Shown piece by piece: positions 1-8,531 of a DNA stretch of 64,000 nucleotides. The stretch's first letter is position 1, and each line of letters starts with the position of its first letter. The translations under genes were made by a program, and so were the position numbers. Under the pieces are notes generated by a model that saw nothing but the letters and a program-made list of their open reading frames with translations, was not told the DNA's origin and did no database searches. Source of the DNA: Pseudoroseomonas cervicalis (GTDB lineage: Bacteria > Pseudomonadota > Alphaproteobacteria > Acetobacterales > Acetobacteraceae); contig NZ_JAUTAJ010000005.1 in assembly GCF_030818485.1 (NCBI RefSeq), forward strand, positions 124,001 through 188,000, in the 5' to 3' direction.

Positions 1-240
1 GCCTGAGCCGGCATCCTGGCGGCGGCCGGCCCGGAAGGCCGGGCCGCGGCCGGGGCGGGCCCGGCGATCAGCGCCGATGCCCCCTCAAGCACACCACATC
101 GATTCATCACATAACAAATATTATGTAACTTATTTGATGTGCCTGATGGGCTTCCAGCCCGGGGGCTACCCGCCGCCAGCCTCGCACCAAGGCGCGCCGC
201 GGGACGGCCGGGAGGCGCCGAGGGCGCCTCCCGCGCCGGC
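1..240. other. Left-edge non-coding stretch with an AT-rich palindrome
   Basis: I see no convincing gene here. Positions 85-140 are strikingly AT-rich for this genome and contain the inverted repeat ACATAA (109-114) / TTATGT (121-126) with a six-base spacer. This looks like a promoter or operator region, most simply for a gene that lies beyond the left edge, because the first gene in the window ends at 241 and is transcribed towards it. The function is inference. Confidence 0.35.
210..232 (-). terminator. GC-rich hairpin behind the phosphoesterase gene
   Basis: A perfect 10-bp stem, GGGAGGCGCC (210-219) and GGCGCCTCCC (223-232), with a three-base loop lies 9 bases beyond the stop codon of the long minus-strand gene. 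There is no clear T-run, so it is a hairpin terminator of the kind common in GC-rich genomes or an mRNA-end stabiliser. Confidence 0.5.
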
Positions 241-3200
241 TCAGGCGATCACGGCATGGGCCATGCGGCCTTCCTGCAGGCCGAATTGCAGGAAGTGCAG
301 CAGCGGATTGACCTCCGCCTCGGCCACATCGGCATTGGCGGCGAGATAGGCCGCCGTGTCGAAGCCGGCGCTGGCGGCGCGGCCCTCCCGCCAGCCGAAG
401 GCGTTGTAATGCGCCAGCGCGTCCAGCCCCGCCCCGGCGACATCGGCATTGGCCGCCAGGTAGTAGCCGGTGTCGAAATAGGCATTCGGGTCGCGCTGCT
501 CGTCGCGGCCGAATTCCTGCCAATGGCCGCGCGCATCCAGCCCGGCCCGCGCCACATCGGCATTGGCCAGCAGGTAGTAGCCGGCATCGAAGCCATCCGC
601 CTCCACCTGGCCGACCGCGGCGGCGATGCCGCGGCCCTCGGCCCGGCCGAAGCCCAGGTAATGCGTCAGCGGATCGATGCCATAGGCGGCGACATCGGCG
701 TTGCGCGCCAGATAGGTCTCACCATCGAACAGGGCGGAAGGATCCCGCCCCTCCTTCCAGCCGAACTGCACATAGTGGTCGAGCGGGTTGAGGCCGGCCG
801 CGGCCACGTCGCGATGGATGGCCAGATAGGCCTCGCCGTCGAACAGCGCGTTGGGGGCGCGGCCTTCCTTCCAGCCATACTCCCGGTAATGCGCCAGCAG
901 GTCGGTGCCGGCGGCCAGCACATCCGGGTTCTGCGCCGCGTAATAGAGCGCATCCAGCAGCGCATGGCCGTGGTCGAGCCTGACGCTGCCATCGGCGAAC
1001 TCGATCCGCTCGATGCCGCTGGCGCGGATCACCTCGCCCGAGGCACGCAGCGTGATGCGGCCGACCGCATGATCCACCGCATAGGCGGCGATGCCCTGGC
1101 CCAGCACCAGCGTGTCGAAGCCGGCGCCGCCCTCGACGATGTCGGCGCCGCCCAGGCCCTGCAGCCGGTCATCGCCGGCGCCGCCGCGCAGCATGTCGCG
1201 CCCGGCGCCGCCGGTCAGCGTCTCGCCGCCATCGCCCGCCTGCTGCTCCGCCGCCAGCACCCCATCCTCGCGCAGCGCCAGGTTCTGGATGCGGCCGTCG
1301 CCGCCGGCGCCGGTATCGGCCCCGGCGAAGGCGCTCTCGCGCGTGCCATGCTCGGCCAGCAGATATTCGGCCAGCGCGTCCTGCTCGGTGCCGCGGGTGG
1401 CGAAGCCGCTGCGCCCCTCGCCCAGCAGCGCGCTGCCCTGCAGATCGATGCGGTCGGTAGCGTAGAGGCCGATCGGATAGCCATCGCCGCCATCGGCCAG
1501 GTAGCTCAGCGTGGTCATGCGGATGCCGCGCGCCGCATCGCCCTGCAGCACGCCATCCTGCAGGAGGGTGTCGAGGACGAAGCCATCCTCGTCGACGATC
1601 GCCAGGTTCCGGATGCGGCTGCCGGCCACCGCCACGCTGCCATCGGCATTCAGCCGCTGCGCCGTGCCGGCGGGGTCGTAGGAGAAGACGATGCCGCCCA
1701 CCTGGCCGAAGGAGCCCGGCGTGGCGCCCGGCGCGACACCGGCCACCGCATGCTCGACGATGCGCAGCAGCGCCTCGGCCGAGACGGTGACGATGGAGAG
1801 CGCATTGTTGAAGCGCAGCGAATTCTCGATGTCGAGCTGGCTGACCGCGCCTTCCGGCTTGCCGGCCTCCGGGTTGGCGGCCGGCGGCAGCTCACCCGCC
1901 TCGGCGCCCGTGCCGATGGTGCCGATCTCGGCGCGGATGCCGCCGCCATTCTTGATCGAGACGCTGACCGCGGCGTCGACCTGGCGCGCCAGCCAGAGAT
2001 TGGCGTCGGCGGTCAGGTTGCCGAGATTGGTCTCCTCGCTGCGCACCTCGCCGCGGCGGCCCTCCAGGAACACCTCGGTATAGCCGAGGATCTCGCCATC
2101 CTTCTGCTCGATGACGCCGCCAATGGCGTCGGTCAGCTGCTTGACCATGCCGCCGCGCGTGCCCTCGGCATAGGCGTCGGCGTCGCCCCAGAGCGACTCC
2201 ACTGTCTCCTCGGTCGCGGCATAGGCGCCGGACTGGGCGGGGTCGACGCTGTCGCGCAGGATGTTGCCCTCGGCGTCGAAGGTCACCACCAGCCGGCCGA
2301 CATAGGAATACTCGTTGCCCGTGTTGACCACGGCGACCAGCCCGCCATCGGCGGCCTCGACGAAGACCGGATAGGGCTGCGCCGCGCTCTCGCTGGGCAG
2401 CAGCGTGTCGGTGCCATCGGCGAAGACGGCATGGCTGCCGCCGGCCACGATGACGTCGACGCCGCTCAGCCTGCCGGCCAGCTCCAGCTCCAGCTGGTAT
2501 TGCTGCAGATGGCTCAGCAGGATGATCTTGTTGATGCCCTGCGCCAGCATCTGGTCGACATAGCCCTGCAGGATGCCGGCCAGCTCCTGCGTGTTGTTGG
2601 CGCCGCCATCGCCGGCCGGGTCCTTCACCACCGTGCCCGAGGGCGAGGAGATGCTGGCCAGCAGCTGGGTGGTGACGCCGAGCACGCCGATGGTCTGTCC
2701 ATTCTCCTGGATCGTCGTCCAGGGCGCGATCTGCGCATCCGCAGCCTCGGCGTTCAGCGCGGCCGGGTCGCGCAGCTCCTCCGCCGTGGTGGCGTAGCTG
2801 GCGGCGTCGCGCAGCGCCTCGGTGAACAGGGCGCGCATCGCCGGGTCGGCGCTGAAATCCAGATTGGCCGAGAGATAGGGGAACAGCGCGCCGATCGAGG
2901 AGACGGCGCTGGCCGTGCTGCCGCTGCCCTTGATGACATCGATGGCGCTGGCCAGGGCGTTGGAGCCCAGATCCCATTCATGGTTGCCGAAGACGCTGGC
3001 CTGCACGCCAAGCGCGTTCATGATGGCGATATCCGCCGCCGCCGGATTGGCGGCCAGCCCCGCCAGCTCCTCCACCGGCACGCCGAGCAGCGTCGCATAG
3101 AGCTGCTGCAGCGCGCTGCGCACCCCGGCATCGGTGCCGGCGGCGATGAAGGGGCCGGGCAGGAAATTGTCGCCGGAGGACAGGGTGATGCTGTTGGCGA

Positions 3201-4752
3201 CGCTGTCCTCGAGCTTGTCGATGATGGCGGCGAAGCGGCTGGCGCGGTCCACCGCGGCGAGCCCGGCCTCGAAATCCGAGGCGTGCAGGATCTGCAGGGT
3301 GAAGCTGCCATCCGCCGGCGCGGGCCGCGCGATGGCGATGGCGTCCACCGTGCCGTCGCCCTCATTCGGCGAGAGCAGCACGCCGCCGCCCTGCGCGGTC
3401 TCGACCACGCGGATGACCTCGGGCGCGTCGCCGGTGGCGATCAGCCCGGCATAGGTCACCTCGGTGGGCGAGTCGATGCGGAAGGCCATGACGGAATCGG
3501 AGCGCTCCAGCGCCACGAAGGCGTGCAGCACGCCGCCCAGCTCGACCAGCGTCACGCTCTCCGGCTCCGGCCCCTTGTTGTCGGAGCGGCCATCGTCGAA
3601 CAGCTCGGGGAATTGCGCGATCAGCACGCGCTCCAGCATGTCGCCGGAATCATAGACCTGGGTCAGCCCGTCCTCGCCCACTTCCCAGATCGAGAAGGAG
3701 CGGCCGCCGAGGCTGGTGATGACGTCGATATCGCCATCGCCATCCGTGTCGCCCTCGGTGGTCAGCACGTCGAGCCGGCCGAGCGCGGCATCCGCCTGCA
3801 GCGCCGCGACCGCCTCCGCCCCGCCGAAGCCCGCCTCGTCCAAAGTGAGGTCCTTCAGCCGCGCCACATCGGTGTAGTCGCCCCATTCGCGGGCATCGCC
3901 CTCATTGGCGGTGACCAGATAGGTGCGGCCCTCATGGATGAAGCTGGCGATGCCGTCGGGCATGTAGAGCCCCTGCACCGGCGCGTTGACGATGGCGCCG
4001 CCGCCATCGCGGTCGGAGGGGTCGAGCCCCTGCCCCGTCGCCGAATGGTCCTTGCTGCCGAGGCCGAACACGCCGGTGTATTCCAGGCTCTCCAGGTCGA
4101 GCACGGCGATGGCGTTGTTCTCCTGCAGCGTCACATAGGCGGTGCGGCCATCCTCGGAGAGGGCGATGTATTCCGGCTCCAGGTCGGTGGCGGCCAGCGT
4201 GCCGGCCGGGCCGGTGATGCGCACCCCGGCGGCGCGCAGCGCCGCGGTGTCGAAACCCTCGAAGCCCAGGAAACGGCTTTCGCCGGTCGCCACATCGATC
4301 ACCGCGACGCCGCCCGGCGGGTCGATGGCGTAGTCATCGGCGGGCTCGCCCTCGATCGCCACCAGCAGGCGGCTGCCATCGGGGGTGAAGGTCACCATGT
4401 CCGGCACGGCGCCGACGCTGACGGTGCGGACCAGGCTGGCGCCGCTGCCATCCGCGGCCAGGCTGTAGAGGGCGACCAGCCCGTCGCTGCCGGGCTCCGG
4501 CCCGTCGAAGGCCACGGCCAGCACATCGCCCTGCACCGCCACGCTGTTGCCGGTGCCGAGCTCGCCCAGCGCCGCGGCGGGCAGCGAGAAGGCCAGGCTG
4601 CCATCCGCCATGCGCAGCGCGTCGACGCCTTCGGGCCCCAGCACCAGCACCAGCTGGCGGGCCGCGTCGAAGGCGATCACCTCGGCGCTGCCAGCGGCAC
4701 CCCCGCTCGCAGTGTCGTGGCTCCAGAGCGGAGAGGTCTGCAGGTCGGACAT
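241..4752 (-). CDS. Choice-of-anchor I / 5'-nucleotidase-type phosphoesterase with RTX motifs and six C-terminal repeats
   Basis: This 1503-residue protein is probably a secreted, calcium-binding phosphoesterase. Residues about 20-470 match the choice-of-anchor I propeller-like region (motifs MPDGIASF, VTANEGDARE). Residues about 480-1090 are a metallophosphatase plus 5'-nucleotidase C-terminal domain: LHASDFE, SSGDNF, FGNHEWD and GGSHAVF mark the metal site. The usual GHSH of the last motif is GGSH. Residues about 1170-1220 carry RTX-type GGxGxD nonapeptides (GGAGRDMLRG, GGAGDDRLQG). The last 240 residues are six degenerate repeats of about 38 residues. There is no N-terminal signal peptide, which with RTX motifs suggests type I secretion; no T1SS genes are in the window. 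I chose the ATG at 4752 (MSDLQ); another ATG at 4812 would add 20 residues and neither has a strong ribosome site. The substrate is not predictable. Confidence 0.85.
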   Translation of the reverse strand: MSDLQTSPLWSHDTASGGAAGSAEVIAFDAARQLVLVLGPEGVDALRMADGSLAFSLPAAALGELGTGNSVAVQGDVLAVAFDGPEPGSDGLVALYSLAADGSGASLVRTVSVGAVPDMVTFTPDGSRLLVAIEGEPADDYAIDPPGGVAVIDVATGESRFLGFEGFDTAALRAAGVRITGPAGTLAATDLEPEYIALSEDGRTAYVTLQENNAIAVLDLESLEYTGVFGLGSKDHSATGQGLDPSDRDGGGAIVNAPVQGLYMPDGIASFIHEGRTYLVTANEGDAREWGDYTDVARLKDLTLDEAGFGGAEAVAALQADAALGRLDVLTTEGDTDGDGDIDVITSLGGRSFSIWEVGEDGLTQVYDSGDMLERVLIAQFPELFDDGRSDNKGPEPESVTLVELGGVLHAFVALERSDSVMAFRIDSPTEVTYAGLIATGDAPEVIRVVETAQGGGVLLSPNEGDGTVDAIAIARPAPADGSFTLQILHASDFEAGLAAVDRASRFAAIIDKLEDSVANSITLSSGDNFLPGPFIAAGTDAGVRSALQQLYATLLGVPVEELAGLAANPAAADIAIMNALGVQASVFGNHEWDLGSNALASAIDVIKGSGSTASAVSSIGALFPYLSANLDFSADPAMRALFTEALRDAASYATTAEELRDPAALNAEAADAQIAPWTTIQENGQTIGVLGVTTQLLASISSPSGTVVKDPAGDGGANNTQELAGILQGYVDQMLAQGINKIILLSHLQQYQLELELAGRLSGVDVIVAGGSHAVFADGTDTLLPSESAAQPYPVFVEAADGGLVAVVNTGNEYSYVGRLVVTFDAEGNILRDSVDPAQSGAYAATEETVESLWGDADAYAEGTRGGMVKQLTDAIGGVIEQKDGEILGYTEVFLEGRRGEVRSEETNLGNLTADANLWLARQVDAAVSVSIKNGGGIRAEIGTIGTGAEAGELPPAANPEAGKPEGAVSQLDIENSLRFNNALSIVTVSAEALLRIVEHAVAGVAPGATPGSFGQVGGIVFSYDPAGTAQRLNADGSVAVAGSRIRNLAIVDEDGFVLDTLLQDGVLQGDAARGIRMTTLSYLADGGDGYPIGLYATDRIDLQGSALLGEGRSGFATRGTEQDALAEYLLAEHGTRESAFAGADTGAGGDGRIQNLALREDGVLAAEQQAGDGGETLTGGAGRDMLRGGAGDDRLQGLGGADIVEGGAGFDTLVLGQGIAAYAVDHAVGRITLRASGEVIRASGIERIEFADGSVRLDHGHALLDALYYAAQNPDVLAAGTDLLAHYREYGWKEGRAPNALFDGEAYLAIHRDVAAAGLNPLDHYVQFGWKEGRDPSALFDGETYLARNADVAAYGIDPLTHYLGFGRAEGRGIAAAVGQVEADGFDAGYYLLANADVARAGLDARGHWQEFGRDEQRDPNAYFDTGYYLAANADVAGAGLDALAHYNAFGWREGRAASAGFDTAAYLAANADVAEAEVNPLLHFLQFGLQEGRMAHAVIA
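249..967 (-). repeat. Six tandem ~38-residue coding repeats
   Basis: The 3' end of the phosphoesterase gene encodes six consecutive units with the pattern FDxxYYLAxNxDVAxAGxxPLxHYxxFGWxEGR. The third unit has an insertion of about 10 residues after its EGR end. The units differ enough that the DNA is not a perfect tandem repeat, so this is an old duplication kept at the protein level. Tyr/His/Phe/Gly positions and the closing EGR are the most conserved. I do not recognise a named domain; a surface-binding or anchoring role is inference. Confidence 0.75.
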
Positions 4753-4944
4753 GAAGGATTCCCGGTTCGCAATCCAGGCCAGCGCCTTAGACGCGGCCCG
4801 GGCGGGCTTCATGCATGGTTCCGTGACATTTCTTCATGCGCCGTCCATCCGCGCGCCATGTGCCGCGCCCCGAGCGGCTGTGATTTGCCCGCGCCGCCGC
4901 CCTGCCCGAGGCTGCGCCGCCCCGCCCCGCTCCCAGGACCGATC

Positions 4945-5664
4945 ATGGCCAACCGCGCCGCCCTGCTGCTGTCGCCCGCGCCGCACCCCGATGCGGAACC
5001 CGACGCGGCCGGCCAGGCGCGCCTCGCCTATAGCGGCGCCTATGCGACGCCGCCCTTCTGGTATGCCGCGCTGGACGAGGCCGCACTCGAAGGCTGGGAG
5101 GCGCGCTGGCAGCGCCTGACGGTCGAGGCGCCGGCGGAGGAGGATTACGACGCCGCCACGCTCTGGCTGCCCTGGCCGGCGGCGGAAGCCCGGCTGCGGG
5201 CGGCGGCCGAGGGCGCCCGGGCGCGCGGCGAGCCCTGGGCCGAGGCCTTCGATCACTGGCGGCAGGCGCTCTCCGCCCGGGCCGCGCGCGACCGGGCGCG
5301 CTGGCTGGGCTTGGCGCTGGCGCAGATCTTCGCCCTGCATGAGGAGCCGGCAGCGATGCTGGCGGAGGCGCGCGCCGGCATCGCCCTCTTCGCCGGGCAC
5401 GGGCCGGATCCGCGCTGGATCGAATGGCCGGAGGATCCGCGGCGCCTGGGCGGCGATGCCGAAGCGCCGGAAGGCGGCCCCGCGCCGGCCCGGGCCGCCG
5501 CCGGCCGCCGCCCGCTGCGGCCGCTGCTGCTGCATCTGCCCGGGGCCGCGCTGATCGCCTATGGGCTGTGGGAGGTGAGCCGCTCGCCCTGGCTCACCGC
5601 CGGCGGCGGCCTGCTGCTGCTCTACGGGCTGTGGCGGCTGCACGGCCCCGGCCGGGTGGCCTAG
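4945..5664 (+). CDS. Hypothetical protein with C-terminal membrane segments
   Basis: I do not recognise this 239-residue protein. It begins MANRAALLLS and is rich in Ala, Trp and acidic residues; the first 190 residues look soluble and largely helical (a run of Trp, Glu and Arg between about 45 and 130). The last 50 residues contain two hydrophobic stretches (LLLHLPGAALIAYGLW and LTAGGGLLLLYGLW), so it is probably anchored by a C-terminal helical hairpin. The ATG at 4945 follows CAGGAC. Its TAG stop overlaps the convergent flavoprotein stop inside a shared CTAG. Confidence 0.65.
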   Translation: MANRAALLLSPAPHPDAEPDAAGQARLAYSGAYATPPFWYAALDEAALEGWEARWQRLTVEAPAEEDYDAATLWLPWPAAEARLRAAAEGARARGEPWAEAFDHWRQALSARAARDRARWLGLALAQIFALHEEPAAMLAEARAGIALFAGHGPDPRWIEWPEDPRRLGGDAEAPEGGPAPARAAAGRRPLRPLLLHLPGAALIAYGLWEVSRSPWLTAGGGLLLLYGLWRLHGPGRVA

Positions 5665-7304
5665 CCGGCCTGCGGGCCGCGCGCCGCCCCCGGCGCGGCG
5701 TTGCGCTGCGCCAGGCTGCGCCCGGCGATGTAGCCCCAGGCCATGTTCGGCCCGATCGTCGTGCCGGTGCCGACATTGCGCGTGCCGATCGGGTTGGCCA
5801 TGGCCAGCCCGGCCGCGTAGAGGCCGGGGATGATGCTGCCATCCGGGCGCAGCACCTCGGCCCGCGCATTGGTGCGCGCGCCGCCCTTGGTGCCCAGGAT
5901 GGCGCGGCTGAAGGGCATGGCCAGGTAGGGCGGCCGGTCGATCGGCTTGATGCCGGCCCGCCGCCTCTTGTCCCCGGCCGAGGCGGCGTCGGCCCGCGCC
6001 GGGCGGCCGAACTCGGCGTCCTCACCGGCCAGGGCGGCGGCGTTGAAGCGCGCGACGCTGTCGGCCAGGGCGTCGTGCGGCAGGCCGGTCTGCCGCGCCA
6101 GATCCTCCAGCCGGTCGGCGCGGCGCAGCCAGGCGGGGTCGGCGGCGGCGGCCCAGCGCACCGGCGGCACTTCCAGCATGCGGGAATCGGTGATCACCCA
6201 GGCCGGCAGATGCAGCGGCTGGCCGGCGGCGTCGCGGCGGTCCAGCACCTCGCCGATGTTGAAGGTGAGTTCATTGACGAAGCGGCGGCCGCTGCGGTCG
6301 ACCAGCATCGCATAGGGCTCGGTGTGGAAGGGCACGGGCTGGGCCAGCAGATGCCCCTCATAGCGGGTGGGGACGGAGGGGGTGAAGGTCGCCTGGTCCA
6401 TGCGCGCCAGCGCCGCGCCAGCGGCGGCCGCCATGCGCTGCCCATCGCCGGTGTTGGCGGGCGGGCTGCCGCGATAATCCACCGGCCCCGGAAAATGCCT
6501 TTGCAGTTGCGCCGGGTCCCATTCGAAGCCGCCGGTGGCCAGCACCACGCCGGCGCGGGCGGTCCAGCTCTCCTCCCGGCCTTGCCGGCGGATGCGGGCG
6601 CCGGTCACCGCGCCCATCGCATCCTGGGTCAGCGCCAGCGCCTCGGCCTGCAGCACCACCCGCACACCCGCATCGAGACAGCCGCGCAGCAGGCCGGTGA
6701 CCAGCGCCGTGCCCTTGCCACGGCTGTTGGTCAGCAGCCGCCAGAGCAGGCGCGGCCAGAGTTCGAAGGCGGTGCGGTAGGGACGGTGGTAGAGATCGGT
6801 CGTCACCGCCTCGTGGTAGGTGAAGATCTCCGGGATGGTGGAACGGCGGATGCGCAGCGCGTGGCGCCCGGCGCGCCAGCGGCTGAGCGGCAGGGGCGAG
6901 AGCATGCGCCCGCGCGGCAGCGCCCCCGGCAGGGTGCGCAGCGGGTCAGGCTCCGGCGTCAGGGCGAAGCGCAGCGGCGTGTTCTCCTCGACGAAGCGCA
7001 GCATCCGCGGCGCCGCCTCGACGAAGGCCTGCCAGAGCGGCGCCTCCTGCTCGGCCCAGCCCGCGGGGGCGGCGGCGTGCAGATATTCCAGCGCCGCCTC
7101 CGCGCTGTCCGCGATGCCGGCCGCGGCGGCGTGGTGGTTGGCCGGGATCCAGGTGCCGGCACCCGACATGGCCGAGGTGCCGCCGAGCCGGTCGGTCTTC
7201 TCCAGCACCGCGACCGAGAGCCCCTGCCGCGCCGCGGTCAGCGCCGCCACCAGCCCCGCCGCGCCGGAGCCCAGCACCAGCACATCCACCGCCCGTTCCG
7301 CCAT
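5661..7304 (-). CDS. FAD-dependent dehydrogenase (fumarate reductase / 3-ketosteroid dehydrogenase type)
   Basis: This 547-residue flavoprotein belongs to the FAD_binding_2 family, which includes fumarate reductase flavoprotein and 3-ketosteroid-delta1-dehydrogenase. The dinucleotide-binding motif VLVLGSGAAGLVAAL is at the N-terminus, followed by the acidic-end motif AVLEKTDRLGGTSAMSGAG. The C-terminal GLYAAGLAMANPIG and GTGTTIGPNMAWGYIAG segments close the FAD site, as expected for the family. The ATG at 7304 is preceded by GGGGCAGGGCGG; an in-frame start at 7328 would add only non-conserved residues. It is probably transcribed alone. The substrate is unknown: a steroid- or enone-type dehydrogenase is the best guess, without catalytic proof. 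Confidence 0.85.
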   Translation of the reverse strand: MAERAVDVLVLGSGAAGLVAALTAARQGLSVAVLEKTDRLGGTSAMSGAGTWIPANHHAAAAGIADSAEAALEYLHAAAPAGWAEQEAPLWQAFVEAAPRMLRFVEENTPLRFALTPEPDPLRTLPGALPRGRMLSPLPLSRWRAGRHALRIRRSTIPEIFTYHEAVTTDLYHRPYRTAFELWPRLLWRLLTNSRGKGTALVTGLLRGCLDAGVRVVLQAEALALTQDAMGAVTGARIRRQGREESWTARAGVVLATGGFEWDPAQLQRHFPGPVDYRGSPPANTGDGQRMAAAAGAALARMDQATFTPSVPTRYEGHLLAQPVPFHTEPYAMLVDRSGRRFVNELTFNIGEVLDRRDAAGQPLHLPAWVITDSRMLEVPPVRWAAAADPAWLRRADRLEDLARQTGLPHDALADSVARFNAAALAGEDAEFGRPARADAASAGDKRRRAGIKPIDRPPYLAMPFSRAILGTKGGARTNARAEVLRPDGSIIPGLYAAGLAMANPIGTRNVGTGTTIGPNMAWGYIAGRSLAQRNAAPGAARGPQAG

Positions 7305-7375
7305 CCGCCCTGCCCCGCCCGCGACCACCCTTCGCTCATCGCATCAAGCGGCACGGCGCGCCAGGGCAGCGCGGC

Positions 7376-8218
7376 TCAGCCATGCGCCGCATAGGCCACG
7401 CGCCCGCCATGGCAGAACACGTCGAAGCCGCCGCCACGGGCGCGGGCGATCAGCGTCATGCCGCAGGCCTCGGCGCTGCGCAGCGCCAGGGCGGTGGGGG
7501 CGGAGACGGCGATCAGCACCGGCGCGCCCAGGATCGCCGCCTTCTGCACCATCTCGACCGAGACACGGCTGGTCAGCAGCACGGCGCCGCGCCGCGCATC
7601 GATGCCGCGCCCGACCAGCGCGCCCACCAGCTTGTCCAGCGCGTTGTGGCGGCCGACATCCTCGCGCAGCGCCACCAGCCCGGTGCCCGGCCCCTCGCCC
7701 GGCACCCAGAAGCCGGCGGCGTGCAGCGCGTGGCTGGCATGGTGCAGCGCCTGGCCGGCCGAGAGCGCCGCCAGCGCCGCCGGGATCGCCGCCGCGTCGA
7801 CCGAGGCGCCGCCGGGCGGCAGCGCCGGCAGCGGGCGCGCCGCCTCGGCCAGGCTTTCCAGCCCGCACAGCCCGCAGCCCACCGGCCCGGCCATGTGGCG
7901 GCGGCGGCGGCGCAGCGCCGTCTCGCGCTCCGGCGCCAGCTCCATGCGCAGCTCGATGCCGGACGGGCGCTCCAGCACCTCCAGCTCGGTCAGCTGGGCC
8001 GGATCGGTGACCAGCCCCTCGGTCAGGCTGAAGCCCAGGGCGAAATCGGCCAGGTCGCGCGGCGTGGCCATCATCACGGCGTGGCTGGCGCGGCCATAGG
8101 TCATGGCCACCGGCATTTCCTCCGGCAGCAGATCGGCGCGCGGGCGCGCCGGGCGGGACGGCTCCTCGGCGGTCCAGCGCAGCGGCGTGCAGGGGATGAG
8201 GGGTTGTGGCGTGATCAT
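7376..8218 (-). CDS. fdhD: Formate dehydrogenase accessory sulfurtransferase FdhD
   Basis: FdhD passes sulfur from a cysteine desulfurase to the bis-MGD molybdenum (or tungsten) cofactor of formate dehydrogenases in the cytoplasm. The 280-residue protein carries the family's cysteine loop (GCGLCGLES), the EDVGRHNALDK motif, LTSRVSVEMVQKAA and the C-terminal ISAPTALAL-like segment (here VSAPTALALRSAEACGMTL). The ATG at 8218 follows GTGGAGGGACC, a strong ribosome site; the in-frame start at 8269 is not supported. No formate dehydrogenase structural gene is in the window, so its client lies elsewhere. The gene is divergent from the purine permease. Confidence 0.93.
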   Translation of the reverse strand: MITPQPLIPCTPLRWTAEEPSRPARPRADLLPEEMPVAMTYGRASHAVMMATPRDLADFALGFSLTEGLVTDPAQLTELEVLERPSGIELRMELAPERETALRRRRRHMAGPVGCGLCGLESLAEAARPLPALPPGGASVDAAAIPAALAALSAGQALHHASHALHAAGFWVPGEGPGTGLVALREDVGRHNALDKLVGALVGRGIDARRGAVLLTSRVSVEMVQKAAILGAPVLIAVSAPTALALRSAEACGMTLIARARGGGFDVFCHGGRVAYAAHG

Positions 8219-8531
8219 GCGGGGTCCCTCCACGCCCGGCCGGCTGCCGGGGGGCGCTGGGCTAAACACCCGGGCGCGGCAAAAGGCGGCATGACCAGGG
8301 CCGTTTGCGGGCGCGGCCGGCGCCAGGGCCGACCGCGCCGGGGGTCGACAGCGCCGGTGGTTTGGTCAGAAGCTGTGACCCAGGCCGGCCGCCGTCGCGG
8401 GCGCGCCGCGGCCGCGACCCCCGTGCCCGCCCGACGCCCCGCCGCCAGGAATCCGCGATGCGCCCGCCTTGCCCCCCTCCGACGCCGGCCCGCCTGGCCC
8501 GGACCCGCCCCGACCGGAAGGGCGTGGCGCG
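8219..8531. other. Divergent intergenic region between fdhD and the NCS2 permease
   Basis: This stretch of about 310 bases separates two divergently transcribed genes and must hold both promoters. It is uniformly GC-rich. I see no clear operator, riboswitch or small gene; an upstream TTG at 8469 could extend the permease by 21 Pro/Gly-rich residues but looks less likely than the TTG at 8532. Confidence 0.4.

Noticed and set aside
139..4944. Very long open frame on the plus strand opposite the phosphoesterase gene
   Set aside because: The translation is a low-complexity antisense of a GC-rich gene (rich in Arg, Gly, Ala, His and Gln) with no domain, while the minus strand encodes clear conserved domains. 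Only its last 239 residues, from the ATG at 4945, look like a real gene.
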